Assembly (NCBI RefSeq): GCF_005405885.1
Contig: NZ_BJFL01000002.1
Location: 124,001-188,000 of the forward strand
Source of the DNA: Gandjariella thermophila
GTDB lineage: Bacteria; Actinomycetota; Actinomycetes; Mycobacteriales; Pseudonocardiaceae
Direction: 5' to 3'
DNA: 64,000 bases
Shown here: positions 1-11,120 of the stretch, piece by piece
Position numbering within the stretch: the stretch's first letter is position 1
Layout: each line of letters opens with the position of its first letter
Position numbers and translations under genes: made by a program
The notes under the pieces: model-generated
The model's database searches: none
The model's input: only the letters and a program-made list of their open reading frames with translations
What the model was told of the DNA's origin: nothing

Positions 1-7
1 AAGCGGC

Positions 8-2008
8 ATGGCCAGCAGAAGGACCGCGCGGCGGGGGGAGCGGACACCGGCCGCGACCCTGCCCGTGGCCCGGGTCTGCGTCGACGTGCCGCTGGCCCAC
101 CTGGACCGCGCGTTCGACTACCACGTGCCCGAGCACCTGGACGCCGAGGCGGTGCCCGGTTGCCGGGTCCGGGTGCGGTTCGGCGGCCAACTGGTCGACG
201 GGTTCCTGCTCGAGCGGGTGGCCACCTCCGAGCACCCGGGCCGGCTCGCCTTCCTGGATCGGGTGATCTCCGCCGAACCGGTGCTCGCCGCCGAGATCGC
301 CGCGCTGGCCAGGGCGGTCGCCGACCGCTACGCCGGCACCCTGACCGACGTGCTCCGGCTGGCCGTGCCGCCCCGGCATGCCCGGGTGGAGGCCGAGCCA
401 TCCGGCGAGGCGGCCGAACCGCCGCGGCGACCCGCCGCCGACGGCTGGCGCCGCTACCCGCGTGGCCCCGCCTTCCTGGACGCGTTGCACGAGCGCCGGC
501 CCGCGCACGCGGTGTGGCAGGCACTGCCCGGCGAGGACTGGCCGGCCCGGCTGGCCGAGGCCGCCGCGGTGGTCGCCGCCACGGGACGCGGCGCCGTGCT
601 GGTGGTGCCCGATCACCGGGACGTCGCCCGGCTGCACGCGGCGTGCGCGGCGCTGCTCGGCGGGCACGGCGTGGTGGCGCTGTCCGCCGACCTCGGCCCG
701 GCCGAGCGGTACCGCCGCTGGCTGGCGGTGCGCCGCGGCGTGGTCCGGGTGGTGGTCGGCACCCGCGCCGCGGCGTTCGCCCCGGTCGCCGACCCCGGTC
801 TGCTGGTGGTCTGGGACGACGGCGACGACCTGCACGCCGACCCGCACGCGCCGTACCCGCACATGCGGGACGTGCTGATGCTCCGCGCCCACTCCTCCGG
901 GGCGGCGCTGCTGCTCGCCGGGTTCGCCCGCACCGCCGAGGCACAACTGCTGCTGGACAGCGGGTGGGCGCACGGCGTGGTGGCCGACCGGGACACGGTG
1001 CGCGCCGCCGCGCCCCGGGTCACCGCGATCGGCGAGCACGAATCCCAACTCGCCCGCGACCCGGCGGCGCGGGCGGCCCGGCTGCCCTCGGTGGCCTTCG
1101 ACGCGGCCCGCTCCGCGCTCTCTGCCGGGGCACCGGTGCTGGTGCAGGTGCCGCGCCGCGGTTACGTGCCGCTGCTGGCCTGCGCCAACTGCCGGGCGCC
1201 CGCCCGGTGCCGGCGCTGCGCCGGCCCGCTCGGGCTCGCCGCCGGGGCGGACGGCGAGGCGCCCCGCCCGCCCGCCTGCCGTTGGTGCGGCGCCACCGAG
1301 GCGGCCTTCCGGTGCGCGGCCTGCGGCTCCCGGCGGCTGCGCGCCGTGGTGGTCGGCTCCCGGCGCACCGCCGAGGAGTTGGGCCGGGCCTTCCCCGGCG
1401 TCGCGGTCCGCACCTCCGGTGGCGGCGAGGTGTTGGCCGCCGTGCCCGCCCGGCCGCAACTGGTGGTCGCCACGCCCGGCGCCGAGCCGCTCGCCGAGGG
1501 CGGTTACGGGGCCGCGCTGCTGCTCGACGGCTGGGCCCTGCTCGGCCGGGCCGACCTGCGCGCGGCCGAGGAGACGCTGCGCCGCTGGATGACCGCCGCC
1601 GCGCTGGTCCGCCCCGCCGGCGAGGGCGGCCGGGTGGTGGTGGCGGCGGACTCCTCGCTCGCCGCGGTGCAGGCGCTCATCCGCTGGGACCCGGCCTGGC
1701 ACGCCGGCCAGGAACTGGCCGCCCGCGCCGAGCTGGGCTTCCCGCCCGCGGTGCGGATGGCCGCCGTGGACGGCTCGCCCGCCGCGGTCGCCGACCTGCT
1801 CGACGGGGTGAACCTGCCCGGCTCGGCCGAGGTGCTCGGCCCGGTACCGCTGGAGCGGGCGGACGGCGCCGAGCGTGCCCTGGTGCGGGTGCGCCGCGCC
1901 GAGGGCAGGGCGCTGGCTGCCGCGCTGCGTGCCGCGGTCGCGGTGCGCACCGCCCGCAAGGATCCCGACCTGGCCCGGGTCCGGCTGGACCCGGTGGAAC
2001 TCCTCTGA
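8..2008 (+). CDS. priA: PriA-like primosomal protein N' (helicase motifs degenerate)
   Basis: Replication-restart primosome protein of 666 residues. Eight cysteines in four CxxC pairs (about residues 392-439: CANC, CRRC, CRWC, CAAC) form the zinc-binding region typical of PriA. The N-terminal 3'-DNA-binding domain is recognisable (about residues 20-110). Where E. coli PriA has Walker A, this protein has an unrelated stretch ending in LPGEDW, and the DEAH box is replaced by DDGDD. It is therefore unlikely to be an active ATP-dependent helicase. That loss is known for actinobacterial PriA. The start ATG lies 7 bases from the window edge, so its ribosome-binding site cannot be judged. It is followed by def on the same strand. 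Confidence 0.9.
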   Translation: MASRRTARRGERTPAATLPVARVCVDVPLAHLDRAFDYHVPEHLDAEAVPGCRVRVRFGGQLVDGFLLERVATSEHPGRLAFLDRVISAEPVLAAEIAALARAVADRYAGTLTDVLRLAVPPRHARVEAEPSGEAAEPPRRPAADGWRRYPRGPAFLDALHERRPAHAVWQALPGEDWPARLAEAAAVVAATGRGAVLVVPDHRDVARLHAACAALLGGHGVVALSADLGPAERYRRWLAVRRGVVRVVVGTRAAAFAPVADPGLLVVWDDGDDLHADPHAPYPHMRDVLMLRAHSSGAALLLAGFARTAEAQLLLDSGWAHGVVADRDTVRAAAPRVTAIGEHESQLARDPAARAARLPSVAFDAARSALSAGAPVLVQVPRRGYVPLLACANCRAPARCRRCAGPLGLAAGADGEAPRPPACRWCGATEAAFRCAACGSRRLRAVVVGSRRTAEELGRAFPGVAVRTSGGGEVLAAVPARPQLVVATPGAEPLAEGGYGAALLLDGWALLGRADLRAAEETLRRWMTAAALVRPAGEGGRVVVAADSSLAAVQALIRWDPAWHAGQELAARAELGFPPAVRMAAVDGSPAAVADLLDGVNLPGSAEVLGPVPLERADGAERALVRVRRAEGRALAAALRAAVAVRTARKDPDLARVRLDPVELL

Positions 2009-2033
2009 TCCCGGGCGGGCCGCCGGGTTCTCC

Positions 2034-2039
2034 TAGACT
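2034..2039 (+). promoter_or_regulatory. candidate -10 box for def
   Basis: TAGACT lies 36 nt before the def GTG. No convincing -35 element is seen. A start site near 2046 would give a leader of about 30 nt that includes the GAGGTGA ribosome-binding site. Confidence 0.4.
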
Positions 2040-2075
2040 GGATCGGTAGTCCCGTCCGCGTCCCGAGGTGAGCCC

Positions 2076-2624
2076 GTGACCGTCCAACCGATCCGGCTGT
2101 TCGGCGATCCGGTGTTGCGCAGCCGCGCCACCGAGGTGGTCGACTTCGACAAGGAACTCCGGATCCTGGTCAAGGACCTGTGGGACACCATGCAGGACGC
2201 CGGAGGTGCCGGTCTGGCCGCGCCGCAACTCGGCGTCGGGCTCCGCGTCTTCACCTACCACTGCGACGGTTTCGCCGGGCACCTGGTGAACCCGTCCTTC
2301 GACGTGGTGGGCGAGGAGTACCAGGAAGGGCCGGAAGGCTGCCTGTCCATTCCCGGGATGTCCTGGGACTGCCGGCGGCACCTGCACGTCGTGGCCAAGG
2401 GACAGAACCTGCACGGCGAGCCGATCCGGGTGGAGGGCACCCAGCTGCTCGCCCGGTGCATCCAGCACGAGACCGACCACCTCGACGGGGTGCTGTTCGT
2501 CGACCGGCTGGACCCGGAGACCCGCAAGGCGGCGCTCAGGGCGATCCGCGAGGCGGACTGGTTCGACGGGAGAGTGCCCACCATCAAGCAGAGCCCGCAC
2601 CCGCTGTTCGGGCAGGCCCGGTAA
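2076..2624 (+). CDS. def: peptide deformylase
   Basis: Removes the N-terminal formyl group from nascent proteins; cytoplasmic metalloenzyme of 182 residues. All three family motifs are present: GLAAPQ (about residue 46), EGCLS (about 87, Cys metal ligand) and HETDH (about 131, the HExxH metal and catalytic site). The GTG start is preceded by GAGGTGAGCCC, a reasonable ribosome-binding site. The TAA stop overlaps the fmt ATG by one base, so deformylase and methionyl-tRNA formyltransferase are coupled, as is common in bacteria. Confidence 0.97.
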   Translation: MTVQPIRLFGDPVLRSRATEVVDFDKELRILVKDLWDTMQDAGGAGLAAPQLGVGLRVFTYHCDGFAGHLVNPSFDVVGEEYQEGPEGCLSIPGMSWDCRRHLHVVAKGQNLHGEPIRVEGTQLLARCIQHETDHLDGVLFVDRLDPETRKAALRAIREADWFDGRVPTIKQSPHPLFGQAR

Positions 2625-3550
2625 TGCGGCTGGTGTTCGCGGGCACGCCGGACGCCGCGGTGCCCTCGCTGCGCGCCCTGATCGACTCGGCACGGCACGA
2701 GGTGGTCGCCGTGGTCACCCGCCCCGACGCCCCGGCCGGCCGGGGCCGCCACCTGGTCCGCTCCCCGGTGGGCGCGGTCGCCGACGAGCACGGCGTCGAG
2801 GTGCTCACCCCGCGCCGGGCCGGCGCCCCGGACTTCCTCGCCCGGCTGCGCGAGCTGGCCCCGGACTGCTGCCCGGTGGTCGCCTACGGCGCGCTGCTGC
2901 CCGAGCCGACGCTGGAGATCCCCAAGCACGGCTGGGTCAACCTGCACTTCTCGGTGCTGCCCGCGTGGCGGGGCGCGGCGCCGGTGCAGGCCGCCATCCG
3001 GCACGGCGACGAGATCACCGGGGCGAGCACCTTCCGGATCGTCCCCGAACTCGACGCCGGACCGGTGTTCGGCACACTCACCGAGCCGATCCGGGACACC
3101 GACACCGCGGGCGAGTTGCTGGACCGGCTGGCCGTGGCCGGGGCGCGACTGCTGCTGTCCACTCTGGACGGTATCGAGGACGGCACGGTGCGCGCGGTGG
3201 AGCAGCCCGCCGAGGGAGTCAGCTACGCGCCCAAGGTCACCGTGGACGACGCCCGGGTCACGTTCACCGAGCCGGCACTCGCGGTGGACCGCCTGATCCG
3301 GTCGGTCACCCCGGACCCCGGCGCGTGGACCACCTTCCGCGGCGAGCGCCTGAAGCTCGGGCCGGTACGGCCCACCGACGAGGACACGCTCGCCCCGGGA
3401 GAGCTGCGGGTCGATCGGAACGCGGTGCTGGTCGGCACCGCGACCAGGGCCGTGCGGCTGGGCGAGGTGCAGGCGCAGGGCAAGAAGCGGATGGCGGCCG
3501 CCGACTGGGCCCGCGGCGCCCGGGTCGAGCCAGGGGAGCGGGTCCGGTGA
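2624..3550 (+). CDS. fmt: methionyl-tRNA formyltransferase
   Basis: Transfers a formyl group from 10-formyl-tetrahydrofolate to initiator Met-tRNA. The protein has 308 residues, normal for the family. The N-terminus [10 protein letters not shown] and the catalytic region around residues 104-122 (NLHFSVLP followed by [11 protein letters not shown]) match the formyltransferase fold. The C-terminal domain reads through to [10 protein letters not shown], as in other Fmt proteins. Its TGA overlaps the rsmB GTG (GTGA), giving a tight def-fmt-rsmB translation unit. Confidence 0.97.
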   Translation: MRLVFAGTPDAAVPSLRALIDSARHEVVAVVTRPDAPAGRGRHLVRSPVGAVADEHGVEVLTPRRAGAPDFLARLRELAPDCCPVVAYGALLPEPTLEIPKHGWVNLHFSVLPAWRGAAPVQAAIRHGDEITGASTFRIVPELDAGPVFGTLTEPIRDTDTAGELLDRLAVAGARLLLSTLDGIEDGTVRAVEQPAEGVSYAPKVTVDDARVTFTEPALAVDRLIRSVTPDPGAWTTFRGERLKLGPVRPTDEDTLAPGELRVDRNAVLVGTATRAVRLGEVQAQGKKRMAAADWARGARVEPGERVR

Positions 3551-4974
3551 CCGGGCGGGAGCGCCGCCCGGCCCGGCCGCGCGGGCAGCGCCCGCCGAAG
3601 CGCCGCCTGGGCCCCCGCCGGCCGCCCGCGCAGGACCCGCCCCGCCAGGCCGCCCTGGACACGCTTCGCGCGGTGCGGGAACGCGACGCCTACGCCAACC
3701 TGGTGCTGCCCGCGCTGCTGCGGGAACGCCGGATCACCGGGCGGGACGCCGCGCTGGCCACCGAACTCGCCTACGGCGCCGCCCGGGCGCAGGGGCTGCT
3801 GGACGCGGTGCTCGCCGCCTGCACCGACCGCCCGCTGTCCGAAGTGGACGGAACGGTGCTGGACGCGCTGCGGCTGGGCTGCTACCAGTTGCTGCGCACC
3901 CGGGTGCCGCCGCACGCCGCCGTCGCGTCCACAGTGGACCTCGTCAGGGCGGAGGCGGGATCCGGCCCGGCGGGGTTCGTCAACGCGGTGCTGCGCCGGG
4001 TCGCCGCGCAGGACGAGGCGGCCTGGCTGGAACGGCTCGCCCCGGCCGCCGCCGAGGACCCGATCGGCCATCTCGCCTTCACCCATGCCCACCCGCGCTG
4101 GATCGCGCAGGCCTTCGCCGACGCGCTCGGCAGCACCGGTGCACCACTCGCCGCGCTGCTGCGCGCCGACGACGACCGCCCCGCCGTGCACCTGGCCGCC
4201 CGGCCCGGCGAGGTGAGCGCCGCCGAGCTTGCCGCGATGACCGGCGGGGACGTCGCCCCGTACTCGCCGTACGGGGTGCGGCTGGAGCCCGGTGCCGGCG
4301 ACCCCGGCGACCTCGACCCGGTGCGCGAGCACCTGGCGGTGGTCCAGGACGAGGGCAGCCAACTGTGCGCGCTGGCGCTGACCCGCGCGCCGCTGGCTGG
4401 CGGTGACAAGCGCTGGCTAGATCTGTGCGCCGGCCCCGGCGGCAAGGCCGCGCTGCTCGGCGCGCTGGCCGGTCTCTCCGGCGGAACGCTGGACGCGGTG
4501 GAGAAGGCGCCGCACCGCGCGAAGCTGGTCGGCGAGGCCACCGAGGGTCTCCCGGTGACCGTCCACGTCGCGGACGGCCGGGACCCCGGCCTGCCGGAGT
4601 CCCGCTACGACCGGGTGCTGGTGGACGCGCCGTGCACCGGCCTGGGCGCGCTGCGCCGGCGACCCGAGGCTCGGTGGCGGCGGCAGCCCGCCAACGTGCC
4701 CGGCCTGACCCGGTTGCAGCGTGAGCTGCTCACCTCCGCGCTGCGCCTGGTGCGCCCGGGAGGCGTGGTCGGGTACGTGGTGTGCTCGCCGCACCTCCCG
4801 GAGACCGTCGGCGTGCTGGCCGACGTGGTCCGCCGCACCGGGGTGGAGCAGCTCGACACCAGGCGGTGCTTCCCCGGCGTACCGGACCTGGGCGCCGGTC
4901 CGCACGTGCAGCTGTGGCCGCACGTGCACGGCACCGACGCCATGTTCTGCGCGCTGCTGCGCCGCCCCGGATAG
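3547..4974 (+). CDS. rsmB: 16S rRNA (cytosine-967-C5)-methyltransferase
   Basis: RsmB/Sun/NOL1-type SAM-dependent m5C methyltransferase of 475 residues. An Arg/Pro-rich N-terminal tail precedes the NusB-like domain (about residues 35-170). The methyltransferase domain shows motif [10 protein letters not shown] (about 293), motif [10 protein letters not shown] (about 360, Cys for product release) and motif VI VVCSPH (about 412, Cys nucleophile). The GTG start at 3547 is chosen because it overlaps the fmt stop and begins the first plausible coding region; in-frame upstream sequence lies inside fmt. It closes the def-fmt-rsmB cluster. Confidence 0.93.
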   Translation: MTGRERRPARPRGQRPPKRRLGPRRPPAQDPPRQAALDTLRAVRERDAYANLVLPALLRERRITGRDAALATELAYGAARAQGLLDAVLAACTDRPLSEVDGTVLDALRLGCYQLLRTRVPPHAAVASTVDLVRAEAGSGPAGFVNAVLRRVAAQDEAAWLERLAPAAAEDPIGHLAFTHAHPRWIAQAFADALGSTGAPLAALLRADDDRPAVHLAARPGEVSAAELAAMTGGDVAPYSPYGVRLEPGAGDPGDLDPVREHLAVVQDEGSQLCALALTRAPLAGGDKRWLDLCAGPGGKAALLGALAGLSGGTLDAVEKAPHRAKLVGEATEGLPVTVHVADGRDPGLPESRYDRVLVDAPCTGLGALRRRPEARWRRQPANVPGLTRLQRELLTSALRLVRPGGVVGYVVCSPHLPETVGVLADVVRRTGVEQLDTRRCFPGVPDLGAGPHVQLWPHVHGTDAMFCALLRRPG

Positions 4975-5067
4975 CCGCCCGCGCGCGGCTTGAGCATCAT
5001 CGCCCCGGCGCGGGTAACGCTGCACCCGACCGCGTGGCCGCGGTGACCCACGGGGCTGATGGTGCGG

Positions 5068-5096
5068 TTGTGGCGCACAACACGCCTGCCTAGCGT
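5068..5096 (+). promoter_or_regulatory. promoter of the Rpf-like gene (leaderless)
   Basis: TTGTGG (5068-5073), a 17-nt spacer and TAGCGT (5091-5096) form a good sigma70-class promoter. The predicted start point falls at or next to the ATG at 5104, only 7 nt beyond the -10 box, so the mRNA is probably leaderless. Confidence 0.6.
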
Positions 5097-5103
5097 CCGC
5101 GCC

Positions 5104-5463
5104 ATGAACGAATCCCGAACACGCGTGCTGCGTGCGCTGGGCGTTTCGGCGTTGACCCTGCTGATCGCCGGCGGCGCGCAGCTTGCCGTTTCCGTGCCCG
5201 CCTCCGCCGCTCCGGGGGCCTCCGCGTGGGCCCGCCTGCGCCGCTGCGAATCCGGAAACCGGTACTCCCTCAACACCGGTAACGGCTACTACGGCGCCTA
5301 CCAGTTCAGCCTCCGCACCTGGCGCGCGGTCGGCGGTCGCGGCTACCCGCACCGCGCGGTCCCGGCCGAGCAGGACCGCCGCGCGCTCGATCTCTACCGG
5401 AAGCGTGGCTGGCGGCCGTGGGCCGGCTGCGCCCGCCGGCTCGGCCTGATCGACGACGACTAG
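5104..5463 (+). CDS. secreted Rpf/transglycosylase-like protein
   Basis: Small exported protein of 119 residues. Residues 1-36 form a signal peptide: Arg-rich start, a hydrophobic stretch, then cleavage after ASA. The mature part is a single resuscitation-promoting-factor-type domain, with the family signature W-x5-[16 protein letters not shown] and a later TW and GG. Glu49 in CESGN corresponds to the catalytic glutamate of lysozyme-like peptidoglycan cleavage, and Cys48 probably pairs with the Cys in WAGC near residue 110. No LysM or other wall-anchoring domain follows, so it is close to the minimal size for the family. It stands alone between rsmB and rpe with its own promoter. Confidence 0.88.
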   Translation: MNESRTRVLRALGVSALTLLIAGGAQLAVSVPASAAPGASAWARLRRCESGNRYSLNTGNGYYGAYQFSLRTWRAVGGRGYPHRAVPAEQDRRALDLYRKRGWRPWAGCARRLGLIDDD

Positions 5464-5610
5464 GGAACGTCTCACGGTGGCGCATGACGTTGCCGGGGGC
5501 CGAGGCGCGCGCCGACCAGCATGGCCCAGCGCGCGGATGCCGCGGTGGCCCGGTCCACCCGCGGGCGGGCCGGGCCACCGGCCGGCGGCAGGGCCGGCCG
5601 GGGCGAGCCC

Positions 5611-5616
5611 TAGACT
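5611..5616 (+). promoter_or_regulatory. -10 box for rpe (leaderless)
   Basis: TAGACT ends 8 nt before the GTG at 5625. This supports that GTG as both transcription and translation start. No clear -35 box is seen. Confidence 0.5.
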
Positions 5617-5624
5617 GGGCTGCC

Positions 5625-6320
5625 GTGCCAGCGCAGCCGATGATTGCCCCCAGCATCCTGTCCGCGGACTTCGCCCGGTTGGCCGAGGAGGCGGCGGTCG
5701 TCGCCGGACCGCCCGGTGAGGGCGCCGACTGGCTGCATGTCGACGTGATGGACGCGCACTTCGTGCCCAACCTCACCATCGGCCTGCCGGTGGTGCAGTC
5801 GCTGCGCAAGGCCACCGACATCCCGCTGGACTGCCACCTGATGATCGAGGACCCGGACCGCTGGGCGATCGGCTACGCGGAGACCGGGGCGTACAACGTG
5901 ACCGTGCACGTGGAGGCGGCGAAGGACCCGGTGGCCCTGGCCAAGAACCTGCGCGCGGCGGGAGCGAAGGCCGGACTGTCGATCAAGCCGGGCACCCCGC
6001 TGGAGCCGCACGTCGAGGTGCTCAAGCACTACGACACCCTGCTGGTGATGTCGGTGGAGCCGGGCTTCGGCGGGCAGAAGTTCATCCCCGAGGTGCTGGA
6101 CAAGGTGCGCACCGCGCGCAGCCTGGTGGACACCGGGCACCTGCGGCTGCTGGTGGAGATCGACGGCGGGATCAACGCCGACACCATCGAGGCGGCCGCC
6201 GAGGCGGGCGTGGACTGCTTCGTCGCCGGCTCCGCCGTGTACGCGGCCGACGACCCGGGCAGGGCGGTGCGCGCGCTGCGGGAGCAGGCGGCCAAGGTGT
6301 CGGCGCACCGCACCGGCTGA
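5625..6320 (+). CDS. rpe: ribulose-phosphate 3-epimerase
   Basis: Interconverts ribulose 5-phosphate and xylulose 5-phosphate in the pentose phosphate pathway. It is a TIM-barrel protein of 231 residues. Visible motifs are [14 protein letters not shown] at the N-terminus, [12 protein letters not shown] with its metal-binding His/Asp, [21 protein letters not shown], and EIDGGIN followed by AGSAVY at the phosphate-binding end. GTG 5625 is preferred over ATG 5640 because TAGACT lies 8 nt upstream. The gene supplies or drains ribulose 5-phosphate, the substrate of RibBA encoded just downstream. Confidence 0.95.
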   Translation: MPAQPMIAPSILSADFARLAEEAAVVAGPPGEGADWLHVDVMDAHFVPNLTIGLPVVQSLRKATDIPLDCHLMIEDPDRWAIGYAETGAYNVTVHVEAAKDPVALAKNLRAAGAKAGLSIKPGTPLEPHVEVLKHYDTLLVMSVEPGFGGQKFIPEVLDKVRTARSLVDTGHLRLLVEIDGGINADTIEAAAEAGVDCFVAGSAVYAADDPGRAVRALREQAAKVSAHRTG

Positions 6321-6321
6321 G

Positions 6322-6344
6322 CCGCCGCCGGGCCCGGGCGGCGG
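6322..6344 (+). terminator. GC-rich hairpin after rpe
   Basis: CCGCCG pairs with CGGCGG around a CCGGG-type inner stem, with one internal G-G mismatch. There is no T tract, as is usual for actinobacterial terminator hairpins. Confidence 0.45.
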
Positions 6345-6515
6345 GAACAGCGCCACCCGGGCATCCGTTGCGCGAGCCACCGACCCTGGGCCTCCGGCCG
6401 GGGGGATCCGCGGTTCGGAAAGGCGTGGGATCCGGCGGACCCGGCGCCGACCGGCCTGAAAGACTGGGCCGGAAGGCGAAAGCGGTTCGGACACGTTCGG
6501 ATGGGGGAGGCGGCG

Positions 6516-7562
6516 GTGCGCACGGTCGAGGACCCGGCGTTGCGGGCCGCGATGCTGCGCGCCCTCGCCGCCAGCGCCGAGGTGCACGGCACCACCAGCC
6601 CCAACCCGCCGGTGGCCTGCGTGGTGCTGGACGCGGCCGGCGAGGTGGCCGGCGTCGGAGCCACCCGGCCGCCGGGTGGACCACACGCCGAGGTGGTCGC
6701 GCTGCGCGAGGCGGGAGCCAGGGCGGGCGGCGGCACCGCGGTGGTCACCCTGGAACCGTGCTCGCACCACGGCCGCACCCCGCCGTGCACGGACGCGCTG
6801 ATCGCCGCGGGCGTGCGCCGCGTGGTGTACGGGGTGGCCGACCCCAGCCCGCCGGCCGCGGGCGGCGCCGAGGTGCTCCGCGCGGCCGGTGTCGAGGTCC
6901 TCGGCGGCGTCGCCGCCACCGAGGTGGCCCGCGGCCCGCTGCGCGCCTGGCTGCACACCGCACGCACCGGCCTACCGCACGTGACGTGGAAGTTCGCCGC
7001 CACCCTCGACGGCAGGTCGGCGGCAGCGGACGGCACCAGCCAGTGGATCAGCTCGCCGGCGTCGCGGGCCGAGGTGCACCGGCTGCGCCGCACCGTGGAC
7101 GCGATCGTGGTCGGCCGGGGCACCGTGCTCGCCGACGATCCGTGGCTCACCGTGCGCGGCGAGGGCGGCGCCCCGCTGGACCGGCAGCCGCTGCGGGTGG
7201 TGGTGGGCACCGGCGACCTGCCGGCGGGCGCGCGAGTCCGCGACGGCGCCGCGCCCACCCTGCACCTGCGCACCCGCGACCCCCGCGAGGTGCTGGCCGT
7301 GCTGGCCGAGCGGGACATGGTGGACGTGCTGCTGGAAGGCGGCCCCCGGCTGGCCGGCGCCTTCCTCGCCGCCGGTTGCGTGCACCGGGTGCTCGGCTAT
7401 CTCGCGCCGAAGCTGCTCGGCGCCGGCCCGGCCGCGCTGGCCGACGCGGGCGTGGCGACCGTCACCGAAGCGCTGTGCCTGGACCTGGAAGAGGTCACCA
7501 TGAGCGGACCCGATGTGCGGATCTCCGCGGTGCCGGTGCCGCGCGGCGGGAGGACAGCTTAG
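6516..7562 (+). CDS. ribD: bifunctional riboflavin biosynthesis deaminase/reductase
   Basis: Deaminates the pyrimidine intermediate and then reduces its ribosyl side chain. The N-terminal CDA-type deaminase has HAEVVAL (about residue 57) and PCSHHGRTPPC (about 84) for zinc. The C-terminal reductase domain begins near WKFAATLDGRSA (about 150). The length of 348 residues is normal. GTG 6516 is chosen because GGGGGAGG lies 5 nt upstream. An ATG at 6501 is in frame but would put that ribosome-binding site inside the gene. First gene of ribD-ribE-ribBA-ribH; no FMN riboswitch is seen in the upstream 180 bp. Confidence 0.94.
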   Translation: MRTVEDPALRAAMLRALAASAEVHGTTSPNPPVACVVLDAAGEVAGVGATRPPGGPHAEVVALREAGARAGGGTAVVTLEPCSHHGRTPPCTDALIAAGVRRVVYGVADPSPPAAGGAEVLRAAGVEVLGGVAATEVARGPLRAWLHTARTGLPHVTWKFAATLDGRSAAADGTSQWISSPASRAEVHRLRRTVDAIVVGRGTVLADDPWLTVRGEGGAPLDRQPLRVVVGTGDLPAGARVRDGAAPTLHLRTRDPREVLAVLAERDMVDVLLEGGPRLAGAFLAAGCVHRVLGYLAPKLLGAGPAALADAGVATVTEALCLDLEEVTMSGPDVRISAVPVPRGGRTA

Positions 7563-7572
7563 GAGGAGCGGA

Positions 7573-8210
7573 GTGTTCACCGGGATCGTCGAGGAAGTGG
7601 GGGAGGTCGTCGCCGTCGATCACCGCCCGGATCTGGCGCGGATCGACGTGCGCGGCCCGGTGGTCGTGGCCGACGCGCGGCACGGGGACTCGATCGCGGT
7701 GAACGGAGTGTGCCTCACCGTCGTATCCGTGTCAGGTGACACGTTCACCGTCGACGTGGTGCACGAGACGCTGCGCCGCAGCAGCCTGGCCAAGGTGCAG
7801 GTGGGGGATCGGGTGAACCTGGAACGCGCCGCCGCGGTGGGTCAGCGGCTCGGTGGCCACGTGGTGCAGGGCCACGTGGACGGCACCGGCGTGCTGCTCT
7901 CCCGGGCCGAGTCAGGGCTGACCCGGTTCGCCGTCCCGCGCGCGTTGGCCCGCTACGTCGTGCAGAAGGGCTCGATCGCGGTCGACGGCGTGTCGCTGAC
8001 CGTGGTGGAGGCCGGCGAGGAGGAGTTCAGCGTGGCACTCATCCCCACCACGCTGGCCGACACGACCCTGGGGATCCGCGAACCGGGTGACATCGTCAAC
8101 CTGGAGGTCGATGTGCTGGCCAAGTATGTCGAGCGGCTCACTGTGCCGTACCTCGCAGGGTCGCGGGCCGCCCGTTCGGAGGACAATGGGGTCCGAAGCG
8201 AGGAGGGCCG

Positions 8211-8214
<4 letters not shown>
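7573..8214 (+). CDS. ribE: riboflavin synthase, alpha subunit
   Basis: Dismutates two molecules of 6,7-dimethyl-8-ribityllumazine to riboflavin. The 213-residue protein consists of two lumazine-binding repeats. The first starts at FTGIVEEVG; the second begins near [10 protein letters not shown] (about residue 95). The GTG start is 6 nt after a perfect AGGAGG at 7561-7566. The TGA stop overlaps the ribBA GTG by four bases. Confidence 0.96.
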
Positions 8215-10560
<2,346 letters not shown>

Positions 10561-10568
10561 CCCGCGCC

Positions 10569-10586
10569 CCCGGGGGCTCCCCCGGG
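10569..10586. terminator. hairpin between convergent genes
   Basis: CCCGGGGG and CCCCCGGG form a near-perfect inverted repeat between the end of the rib operon and the end of the SLOG-like gene on the other strand. It probably serves both. Confidence 0.55.
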
Positions 10587-10594
10587 ATCGTCGC

Positions 10595-11101
10595 TCACCC
10601 GTCCCGCCGGGCGCCGGACGGCCATACCACCCGGACCGGTACGCCGCGCTCGCGGGCACGCGCCACCACGCCCGCGGTGCTGCCCGGCCGGCCACCCGGC
10701 TGGCCGTCCCACACCGCGACCACGCCCTGCACCGAGGAGACCACCTCGTCACCGGCCGCCTGGTACGCCGGGCGGCCGGAGCGCGCGAACGGCAGCACAC
10801 GCACCTCGGCCGCGGCGGCCACCAACTCGTCGAACTCCGCGCGCCGCGCCGGGTCGAGGCTGGCTCGGTAGTCCTTCGCGGGCAGCACCACCTCGACCCG
10901 GCCGCCCAGCTCCAGCACGACGCGGGCGAACAGCTGGTCCGCCCCGGGGGCGAGGCAGGTCACCCCGGTGAGGTCGACCCCGCCCGCGCGGCCGGCCAAC
11001 TCGGCACGCATCTCCTCGACGGCCTCCCGCAACGCGTCGGTGACCAGCGGCACACTCGGCCGGGTCAGGTTGGAATGCCCCGTCACGCCGATCCGGGTCA
11101 T
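10595..11101 (-). CDS. SLOG/LOG-like nucleotide-binding-fold protein
   Basis: 168-residue cytoplasmic protein. The N-terminus IGVTGHSNLT, a central GADQLFARVVLELGG and a later AGDEVVSSVQGVVAVWDG followed by GTAGVV-like residues (here GSTAGVVARARERG) fit the Rossmann-like SLOG/LOG group that binds nucleotide-derived ligands or phosphoribosyl compounds. The assignment rests on motif appearance only. It sits 19 bp after the stop of the XRE/TPR regulator on the same strand, with GAGGGGTGA as ribosome-binding site, so the two probably form an operon. Confidence 0.6.
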   Translation of the reverse strand: MTRIGVTGHSNLTRPSVPLVTDALREAVEEMRAELAGRAGGVDLTGVTCLAPGADQLFARVVLELGGRVEVVLPAKDYRASLDPARRAEFDELVAAAAEVRVLPFARSGRPAYQAAGDEVVSSVQGVVAVWDGQPGGRPGSTAGVVARARERGVPVRVVWPSGARRDG

Positions 11102-11120
11102 GACTCACCCCTCGAGTGGG

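Noticed and set aside
160-2049. 629-codon frame overlapping priA
   Set aside because: Arg/Gly/Ala-rich translation without motifs; priA in the other frame has all its zinc cysteines.
4975-5103. c-di-AMP (ydaO-type) riboswitch upstream of the Rpf-like gene
   Set aside because: The region is only 129 bp and the predicted start site is at the ATG, leaving no room for a leader RNA.
6321-6515. FMN riboswitch upstream of ribD
   Set aside because: The conserved FMN-element core motifs (for example GGTGAAATTCC-like segments) are not present; only a GC hairpin and a short leader are seen.
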